Assembly: GCA_016185425.1 (NCBI GenBank)
Contig: JACPNQ010000027.1
Location: forward strand, 1 to 64,000
Length of the DNA: 64,000 nucleotides
From: Acidobacteriota bacterium
Lineage (GTDB): Bacteria > Acidobacteriota > Terriglobia > Bryobacterales > Bryobacteraceae
Direction: 5' to 3'
Positions 17,803 through 24,346 of the stretch are shown here, piece after piece. The number at the start of each line of letters is the position of its first letter. Positions within the stretch are counted from its first letter, which is position 1. The notes beneath the pieces are model-generated. The model did not search any database. It saw only the letters and a list, made by a program, of their open reading frames with translations, and was not told where the DNA came from. The position numbers were made by a program, and so were the translations under genes.

Positions 17803-18732
17803 TCAGAAGCTGTATAACTGTGCGGGATTGTCGACGAGGATCTTCTTTCGCGTCACCGGGTCCGGCGCCCAGGCTGGTAATTGGTTGAGCAAGCGTCCGT
17901 CGTCAATCGGCAGCGGTGCGCTAACTTGCGTGGGCGGACGGCCGGCGGGTCCGGGAGAATCGGGATGCGGCCAGTCGGTTCCCCAGACGATGCGATCGGC
18001 GTTGGCCGCAATGAGGGCCTTGGCGAGGGGCTCGGCGTCCGGGTAATCGGGAGCTTTATCGGAAGCACGGTAGGCGCCGGAGATTTTCACGTACGCATTG
18101 CCGGAGCGCACCATGGCGAGCAACTCCGCGAACCCCGGCTGGGAGATCCCCAGCGCCGCCTTGGCGCCGCCGAAGTGGTCGAAGACCACCGGCACGGGAG
18201 ATTCCATGACCAGTTCGCGTATACCCGCGACGACGGCCAGCGACGCATAGATTTGAATGTGCCAGCCTCTTTGTTTCATTCGCCCGGCGGCGCGCTGGAA
18301 TCGCTCGCGGCCCTGCGCGGGGTCAGTGATTCCGGCCGTCGCGAGGTTCAGGCGGATACCGCGCACTCCGCCTTTGTGCATTTCGTCGAGATCGCGATCG
18401 GGGGTCTTGTCGTCGATAACAGCAATGCCGCGCGCCGTCTTGCCGATGGCCTTAATGCCGTAGAGTGTGGCTGAATTGTCCGTACCATAGACGCTGGGAG
18501 TCACGATGATGACGCGTTCGACGTGCAGCGCCGAGTGGAGCCTTTTCATGTCCTCCGGCAGAGCTGGCTGGGGGGTGTAGCTGCGTCCGGCGAAGAATGG
18601 GAAACGCTTCGGATCTCCGAAGATGTGGGTGTGGCAGTCGCACGCATGAGCAGGCACCTGGAAATTCACGGCCGTGCCCGCGCACAATTCTCCCGCCGCC
18701 ATCGCGCTCATGATCATTCGCCGTCTGGTCAT
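17803..18732 (-). CDS. amidohydrolase 2 family metal-dependent hydrolase, exported
   Basis: 309 residues. The N-terminus MTRRRMIMSAMAAGELCAG looks like a Tat or Sec signal. The mature part opens with DCHTHIFGD (HxH metal site at the end of strand 1) and has VFDHFGG, GVRGIRLN and WGTDWPHPD, which match the 2-pyrone-4,6-dicarboxylate lactonase-like branch of the amidohydrolase TIM barrels. It would hydrolyse a lactone or amide in the periplasm. Its ATG overlaps the stop of the preceding amidohydrolase (18729-18732), and both follow a TonB receptor gene, suggesting uptake and breakdown of one substrate class. Confidence 0.82.
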   Translation of the reverse strand: MTRRRMIMSAMAAGELCAGTAVNFQVPAHACDCHTHIFGDPKRFPFFAGRSYTPQPALPEDMKRLHSALHVERVIIVTPSVYGTDNSATLYGIKAIGKTARGIAVIDDKTPDRDLDEMHKGGVRGIRLNLATAGITDPAQGRERFQRAAGRMKQRGWHIQIYASLAVVAGIRELVMESPVPVVFDHFGGAKAALGISQPGFAELLAMVRSGNAYVKISGAYRASDKAPDYPDAEPLAKALIAANADRIVWGTDWPHPDSPGPAGRPPTQVSAPLPIDDGRLLNQLPAWAPDPVTRKKILVDNPAQLYSF

Positions 18733-19628
18733 ATCTTCAGCAGATTAACAGCGTTGGTCCAAGTTATCTTGCGGAATACGTCCGGTGTGGTTAGTTCTTT
18801 CAGAAGGCCGAGCGTGTCCCGGCCGACACACTTGTTCTTCAGGCGCGGCAGCAGTGCGCCTGAGCCTGTGCCCTTCCCGTCTCGGCAACTGCAGTCGCTG
18901 CCGAACATGAGCTTGTTCTGATGCCGCTTCAGGAAGGAGCGGGCAAATTCCGGATCGCGGCTGAGCGCGTTGTTGCCAGAGTTGGCGGAAAGATCGCCCC
19001 AAAGATTTGGATATTCGCTGAGCCATTTGTCGGTCACGCCGCCCGGCTTCACGGGTCCCGCCGGATATTCGGACTCGCGCGCCAGATCAGTACTAATGGC
19101 GGCCCAGAAGAAGTTGGCGTGCCCGATAAACGTCGTCTTCTTATGGGCCTTCAATACCTTGTCGAAGTTGGAAAAGCCGGTATTCCAACCTTCCTCTCCG
19201 GTGAACTTCGAAGTCTCCTGGAAATGAATCAGTACGGGCACCTTGCGTTCCGCGCACATATCGTAGACGCGCCGCATGTCCTTCGCGTCGGCCGTGGTGT
19301 GATTCTTCATCTCGCCAATGCCGCGCGCGCCGTCGTCGAGTGCCTTTTGCAGCGCTTCGAAATTGCCCGGTTGCGATGGATCGGTGGCAGCGAACCAGAT
19401 GAAGCGGTCCGGCCGCAGCGCGATCTCGCCCTTGGCCTTGTCGGCGTCGCGGAGGTTCGTCAAGAGTACGGCTCTCGTCGCGCCGCAGCCCTCCACATGG
19501 AGAAAAGAGTCGCCGGCGGTCCTCCGCGGGTGCAGGTGGATGTCGACAACAGGACCACCCCATTCGCCACCCTGCTGGGCCGCAAGCGAGGCAACCGCGG
19601 CAGCACCCAAAAACTCTCGTCGATTCAT
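18729..19628 (-). CDS. second exported amidohydrolase family protein
   Basis: 299 residues with a twin-arginine signal (MNRREFLGAAAVASLAAQ). VDIHLHPRR carries the HxH pair, VLIHFQE and TFIGHANF supply later histidines, and FGSDCSCRDG the terminal aspartate, so the metal site of the amidohydrolase 2 family looks complete. Only distantly similar to its neighbour, so this is not a recent duplicate. Starts 12 bases after the stop of the TonB receptor gene and is coupled by ATGA to the next amidohydrolase. Substrate unknown. Confidence 0.8.
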   Translation of the reverse strand: MNRREFLGAAAVASLAAQQGGEWGGPVVDIHLHPRRTAGDSFLHVEGCGATRAVLLTNLRDADKAKGEIALRPDRFIWFAATDPSQPGNFEALQKALDDGARGIGEMKNHTTADAKDMRRVYDMCAERKVPVLIHFQETSKFTGEEGWNTGFSNFDKVLKAHKKTTFIGHANFFWAAISTDLARESEYPAGPVKPGGVTDKWLSEYPNLWGDLSANSGNNALSRDPEFARSFLKRHQNKLMFGSDCSCRDGKGTGSGALLPRLKNKCVGRDTLGLLKELTTPDVFRKITWTNAVNLLKI

Positions 19629-19640
19629 GTAGCTTGTCTC

Positions 19641-22600
19641 CTACCAGATCAATTTCAAACCGAACTGCAGATTGCGCGGAGTGCCCGCGGCGGTGATGAC
19701 ACCGAAGTTCGCCGTGCCGAAGACATTACCCGGCGCCGCGAACCTCGGGGTATTGGAAAACGTGAAGGCCTCAAAACGGAACTGCAGACGCAGATTCTCC
19801 AGAAGTTGAAAACTCTTCAGCGCGGAGAAATCCCAATTAAACTGCGAGCGGCCCCGGAGAACGTTGCGGCCGGCGTTGCCATAGGTGAAGTTGGCGGGCC
19901 GTACGAACGCATCGATATTGAAATCGCGCTGCAGCGTGCGTTCGCCGCTGTACGCCGCGCCAACCACGTTCGGCCGCTGCACGACCGTATATGTACCGGT
20001 GTTAGCCGGATTGCCCTGCACGGTGGGACTGAAGGGCACCGCGGAGGAGGCGGTGACGATGGAACCGATCGACCAGCCGCCCAGCACGCCGTTCACGACA
20101 GGATGAGTGGCGGCAAGGTAATGCCGGCCCTTGCCGAACGGCAGATCGTAGAGCGCGGAGGTGACGAAACGATGCGGTACGTCCTGATTATCCACGCTGC
20201 GTTCCGGACGGAGGTTCAAAAGGTTCTGGAATCCACAGCCCGTGGCGTTACCCTGGACGGCGCTGCCGCATGTGTCACCAATGTTTTTCGACCATGTATA
20301 GGACGCCAGCACAGTGAATCCGGCGGAGAAGCGCTTTTCGACCTTCGCGATCATCGCGTGATAGATGGAGTTGCCGTCATAGCGGTGGCTGTATACCGGA
20401 CCGAGCGGCATCGCAACAATGTTGGTGCCGGGAATCGCCAGGCGCGTAAACGGGCGCTTCGCATCGATAATGCCGGCGCCGGCCGGCGAGAAATTCGCGT
20501 CGTACTGGCGAACCAGATGCAATCCGCGAGAGCCGGAGTAGCCCACTTCGAACAGCCAATCGCGCCCGGCTTCCCGTTGCAGGTTGAAGTTCCACTGGTG
20601 CGCCGCCGAAAGCGGCGGGCGGCGCTCGTACGACGAGAACTGCAAGCCTGTGGCCTTGGCCAGGCCGGTCGCTCCGGTCGCGGGCCCTGTGGAGAGGCGC
20701 AGCGCGGGAACCGTGTTGGAACCGGTTAGAGTAACACCGTAGGCGAAGGGCGCATTGCCGATGAGGAATTCACTATCGCCCATGTTCTCCATGTAGGCGT
20801 AGAAGATGCCATAGCCGGAGCGGACGACGGTCTTCTCGGTGAGCCTGTAGGCGAATCCGATTCGCGGCATTACGTTGTTCTTGTCGGTGGCGACCAGCGC
20901 CCGGTCAAACCGGGAGCCGTCGCTGCGCGCGTAGACGAGCGAAGCCTGACCGGGCATCGTGTCGATATCGAAGATGCCCATCTTATTGTTCTTTTCGTAC
21001 CAGGGCGGCGAGACCTCGTAGCGGAAGCCGAGGTTGAGCGTCAGCTTCTCGCCGATTTTCCAATCGTCCTGCACATATACACCCATGTTCCAGGCGCGCA
21101 TCGACACGGAGACCGGCGACTGCCATACCCATTGGTTCGACAACCCGAGCAGGAAGTCCGCCGCGCCGTCACCCGAATACGCGCCGTTGAAACTGTAGGT
21201 GCCGAGCGGGTTGCGGATATTGAAAATGGGGTTCTGTGAACGGAGGAACGAGACGCCCGTTTTTACCGTGTGACGGCCATGAATCCATGTCAGATCGCCG
21301 CTCAATTGGCGGTTCTGCGAGTTGCGATCCACCGGATTATTGGCGCCGATGCCGAGCGCACGGTAACCCGTGATATTCATCTGTGAGAATCCGCCGTCCG
21401 GAACGGACGTAGCTCCCGGAATGCCAAACTCCAGATTGAAATTCCGGCCGAGCGCGGAGGCCGGATTATTACGTTGGAACCGGGTGTAGTTCCATCCCGC
21501 GCGGACCGTCATGATCAGGCTGGGCGTGAAGATATGGTTCCATCCTGCACCAGTGTTGTAGCCCTCCGTGATGTAGTCCAGGTTGCCGCCGCCGTAGGCC
21601 GGGGCAGGGAGGCTGGGTGTGTCGGGCAACAGGTTGTCCTGCCTGCTGAAGCGGAAGAACACGTTGTCGTTCGAGCCGAAGTTCTGATCGACACGCACGT
21701 CCCATTTGTCGATGTCCTGGGTTCGCGGCGAAAGGTAGGTGAAGTTGTTCGCAAGGTTCGCGGTCTGCGGATCGGGATAGAGCCTCACAAGCCGGGTTGC
21801 CACCGGGTCAAGGCGGGAGAGCGGGATCACATTGCCGGGGAACTGCTGGCCAGTGGCCGGGTCGTTGACGCGCCGCGTGGACGGCAGCTCCCCAAAGTCG
21901 CCATTGCGCATACGCAGCGTGGGAATCGTGTTAGCAATGGTGCTGGTCTCGCGAATGCGCGTGCTTTCGAAATCGCCAAAGAAGAAGGTTTTATTTTTGC
22001 CGTTATAGATCTTCGGCAGCAGCACCGGCCCGCCGAAGGCGAGTCCATATTGATTGCGCTTGAACGACGGTTTCGGCGTTCCCGCGGGGGTGAAGAAATT
22101 GCGCGCGTCGAAGATTTCGTTGCGGACGAATTCGAACGCGGCGCCGTGGAAGCCGTTGCTGCCGCTCTTGATGGTCAGATTCACTACGCCGCCCATGCCG
22201 CGCCCGAACTCCGCCGCATAGGCATTGGTCTGTACTTTGAATTCGGCAATAGCGTCAATGGACGGCTGCACCATCTCGGCCCGGCGGCCCGCGGCGGCGA
22301 GCTCCACCGAGTTGTTGTCCAAGCCGTCCATCAGGTAGTTGTTTTGACTCACCCGTTGCCCGCCCGCGGAGAATCCGCCGATGCGCGAGCCGGGCGCCGA
22401 TTGTACAGCGCCGCCGGACATCAGCGCCAGGTCGATATAGTTCCGGCCATTCAGAGGCATCTCGACGATGCGCTGATTATCGATTACCTGCCCCTGCGAC
22501 GCCTCGACGGTGTTCAGACGGCTAACGGCGGCCTTCACTTCCACCTGCTCTGTTACGGCGCCGACTTCCAGGCGGAAGTTCAACTCGGCATGTTGATCCA

Positions 22601-22871
22601 CTTCCAGGGTGATCCCGCTTTGGACAATCGGCTTAAACCCCCGCTGGCGAACATGTGCTTCGTAGGAGCCGGGTTGCAGAAGAGGGACCGAATACAGACC
22701 GGAATCGTTCGTACTTACCTGCCGCTCGACCCCTGTGGAAGCATTGCGGATGCTGATCTGCACGCCCGGCACGGCCGCGCCGGAGGCATCGGTGACCCGG
22801 CCGCCCACCTGCGCCGACTGTGCGAATAGACCCATGGCGAAAAGCGGAAGCAGCGGAAGCCTGCGTAACAT
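19641..22871 (-). CDS. Oar-like TonB-dependent receptor with N-terminal carboxypeptidase-regulatory-like domain
   Basis: 1076 residues from the Met at 22871, where a signal peptide begins (MLRRLPLLPLFAMGLFAQ); an ATG 14 codons earlier gives a poorer N-terminus. Residues about 20-110 form a transthyretin-like CarboxypepD_reg fold (GGRVTDASGAAVPGVQ). A plug domain follows (QVIDNQRIVEMPLNGRNY, the Acidobacterial NGRNY hallmark), then a long 22-strand outer-membrane barrel ending in LQFGLKLIW with the terminal aromatic. No TonB box is confirmed. It would import a large substrate through the outer membrane, probably for the two amidohydrolases immediately downstream. Confidence 0.9.
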   Translation of the reverse strand: MLRRLPLLPLFAMGLFAQSAQVGGRVTDASGAAVPGVQISIRNASTGVERQVSTNDSGLYSVPLLQPGSYEAHVRQRGFKPIVQSGITLEVDQHAELNFRLEVGAVTEQVEVKAAVSRLNTVEASQGQVIDNQRIVEMPLNGRNYIDLALMSGGAVQSAPGSRIGGFSAGGQRVSQNNYLMDGLDNNSVELAAAGRRAEMVQPSIDAIAEFKVQTNAYAAEFGRGMGGVVNLTIKSGSNGFHGAAFEFVRNEIFDARNFFTPAGTPKPSFKRNQYGLAFGGPVLLPKIYNGKNKTFFFGDFESTRIRETSTIANTIPTLRMRNGDFGELPSTRRVNDPATGQQFPGNVIPLSRLDPVATRLVRLYPDPQTANLANNFTYLSPRTQDIDKWDVRVDQNFGSNDNVFFRFSRQDNLLPDTPSLPAPAYGGGNLDYITEGYNTGAGWNHIFTPSLIMTVRAGWNYTRFQRNNPASALGRNFNLEFGIPGATSVPDGGFSQMNITGYRALGIGANNPVDRNSQNRQLSGDLTWIHGRHTVKTGVSFLRSQNPIFNIRNPLGTYSFNGAYSGDGAADFLLGLSNQWVWQSPVSVSMRAWNMGVYVQDDWKIGEKLTLNLGFRYEVSPPWYEKNNKMGIFDIDTMPGQASLVYARSDGSRFDRALVATDKNNVMPRIGFAYRLTEKTVVRSGYGIFYAYMENMGDSEFLIGNAPFAYGVTLTGSNTVPALRLSTGPATGATGLAKATGLQFSSYERRPPLSAAHQWNFNLQREAGRDWLFEVGYSGSRGLHLVRQYDANFSPAGAGIIDAKRPFTRLAIPGTNIVAMPLGPVYSHRYDGNSIYHAMIAKVEKRFSAGFTVLASYTWSKNIGDTCGSAVQGNATGCGFQNLLNLRPERSVDNQDVPHRFVTSALYDLPFGKGRHYLAATHPVVNGVLGGWSIGSIVTASSAVPFSPTVQGNPANTGTYTVVQRPNVVGAAYSGERTLQRDFNIDAFVRPANFTYGNAGRNVLRGRSQFNWDFSALKSFQLLENLRLQFRFEAFTFSNTPRFAAPGNVFGTANFGVITAAGTPRNLQFGLKLIW

Positions 22872-22923
22872 TGCCCAACAGTTTTTCACATTCCCGCCGC
22901 ATTTGGGGTTCACTGGAAGTGCG

Positions 22924-23439
22924 CTAATTCCCCCATGCTAATCGCTCCGCACAGTTCCGGATATCCGCCGGCCACTCCGCCACGAGAGTACGAAACTTCT
23001 TCCGGTCGCCGGCGTAGAGCACCCGCGAAGCCTCCTCATATCCCGGCAAATTCCCGGCCATCGCTGTCAGGAATCGGCCCGCCGCCGCGCGCGCCAGCCG
23101 CTCCCGATTCTCCGGCACATTGCGCGCCTGGTCAACCAATCGCCGCAACGCCGCCGAGGCTCCGCTTGGCTGGTCCTGCAGCCATTCCCAGTGCCGCGGC
23201 AGCAGTGAGACTTCGCGCGACACGACGCCCAGCTTCGGCCGGCCGGGTCCCGCTCGTTCGGCGGTCACGCCTTGCAGATCGAAGTCTACCTGCCTCCCCG
23301 TACGGTCCTCAAAGCAGAGGAGCTCACTCTCTCCGTGCTTCTCTGTCCAGGCGCGAAGGCCTGGCAATACGGTCTCCAAGGCCCCTTGCACAATCTGTTT
23401 TTGGCCGTGAAATGCGGTGAACGTACCCGTTTCTTCCAT
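22924..23439 (-). CDS. DUF2239 family protein
   Basis: 171 residues. The run SREVSLLPRHWEWL then GGASAALRRLVDQAR-like helix (here SGASAALRRLVDQAR) identifies DUF2239, a small soluble family of unknown function found across proteobacteria and acidobacteria. An N-terminal strand pair (FTAFHGQKQIV, LCFEDRTGRQVDFDL) precedes it. No signal peptide. It is first in the minus-strand run that continues into the TonB receptor and amidohydrolases, and its start is 3 to 50 bases from the two palindromic operator-like sites, so it should share their control. Confidence 0.85.
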   Translation of the reverse strand: MEETGTFTAFHGQKQIVQGALETVLPGLRAWTEKHGESELLCFEDRTGRQVDFDLQGVTAERAGPGRPKLGVVSREVSLLPRHWEWLQDQPSGASAALRRLVDQARNVPENRERLARAAAGRFLTAMAGNLPGYEEASRVLYAGDRKKFRTLVAEWPADIRNCAERLAWGN

Positions 23440-23448
23440 GGCTCAATA

Positions 23449-23488
23449 TTACCCGGATAAAATACCCTCGTCAATATTAGCCGGGTAA
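23449..23488. promoter_or_regulatory. two palindromic operator-like sites
   Basis: TTACCCGGATAA at 23449-23460 and TTAGCCGGGTAA at 23477-23488 are each one base away from the perfect palindrome TTACCCGGGTAA, and each is preceded by TCAATA, so they are also direct repeats 28 bases apart. They sit in the 75-base gap between the divergent DUF2239 and FCD-GntR genes. Short symmetric sites like this are typical for GntR/FadR regulators, so the adjacent regulator is the natural candidate. That is inference from position. Confidence 0.7.
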
Positions 23489-23514
23489 AAAGGTTTACGT
23501 TAGCATGGAGGAAT

Positions 23515-24248
23515 ATGGCCAATGGGAAGCCCGGAGCCGCCGCTGTCGTCACTCCGCTTGTAAGGGCTTCCACGTTGACGGAAGCGGCGTTTGAACGGTT
23601 GGCCGGTCTGGTTGTCAGCGGCGTTTGGAAAGAGGGAGAGCGCATACCGCCGGGGCGGGAGTTATGCCAGCAGCTTTTGGCATGGCGCGGGCCTCTCTGC
23701 GGGAAGCGTTAAAGGCGTTGGAACTGATTGGGCTCCTCGATAGCCGTGTTGGCGAGGGGACATTCGTTTGCGCGCGTTCGGAATTCCTCTCGCGTCCGCT
23801 GCTGTGGGCGATCACGGGGTCGGATCAGACGCAGCTTCGCGATATCGTCGAAGCCCGGCGGATCTTAGAGGAGGATATCGCGGCGCTAGCGGCGGAGCGC
23901 GCCAGCCGTGAGGAATTGAAGGCGATTGAGGTCACTGTCGAGGATCTACGCGTCAACCTCGACACTCCGGTCCATGCACTCGACGCCGATATGCGCTTTC
24001 ATCTCGCAATCGCCCGCGCCGCGCATAACCAGATCCTGCTCAACTCGGTGCAACTCCTTCGCAACCTGACGAAGCATTGGCTGGAACTGAAGCTGCAGAT
24101 TCCGCACACGCCATCGAAGGTGCTGGAACAGCACACCGCGATCTACCGCGCCATCCGCCTTCGCGATTCGCATGCCGCGCGGGAGGCGATGTCGGGGCAT
24201 CTTACGAGCATGGGGCGCCTCCTCATTCAGGTGGCGGAACGGGATTAG
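23515..24248 (+). pseudogene. FCD/GntR-family transcriptional regulator, frameshifted
   Basis: Two reading frames together make one FadR-type regulator. The first (from ATG 23515) gives the start of the winged helix: AAFERLAGLV and GERIPPGRELCQQL. The second resumes the same domain as GMARASLREALKALE and VGEGTFVC and continues through the FCD effector domain with DADMRFHLAIARAAHN, EQHTAIYRAI and a late His (SGHL), which are the metal-binding positions. The break is at CTTTTGGC near 23678: removing two T (or adding one base) joins QL to GMAR exactly as in the family. A homopolymer sequencing error is possible. The ATG has GGAGGA only 2 bases upstream, closer than usual. Confidence 0.8.
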
Positions 24249-24258
24249 CTCCCCTCGT

Positions 24259-24274
24259 TTACCATTTGCTTACC
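24259..24274 (+). promoter_or_regulatory. TTACC direct repeat, 11-base spacing
   Basis: TTACC at 24259-24263 is repeated at 24270-24274, one helical turn apart, 73 bases before the beta-propeller gene. A near copy (TTAC-N7-TTAC with ATTT between) occurs at 61881-61895 upstream of the PEP-CTERM gene. Tandem half-sites at 11 bases are typical of OmpR/PhoB-type regulators. No binding protein is known here. Confidence 0.35.
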
Positions 24275-24346
24275 AAAATCTGACAACATTTCGGCGCGGT
24301 TGGGCCTACGCTAATGGAGTCCCCCCAGCAATCCGGGAGATTTACT

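Noticed and set aside
18921..20729. 602-codon plus-strand open frame
   Set aside because: Antisense to the Oar-like receptor and amidohydrolase; composition Arg/Gly/Val-rich and no motifs, typical of shadow frames in GC-rich genes.
21474..22829. 451-codon plus-strand open frame
   Set aside because: Antisense to the TonB receptor; no recognisable domain.
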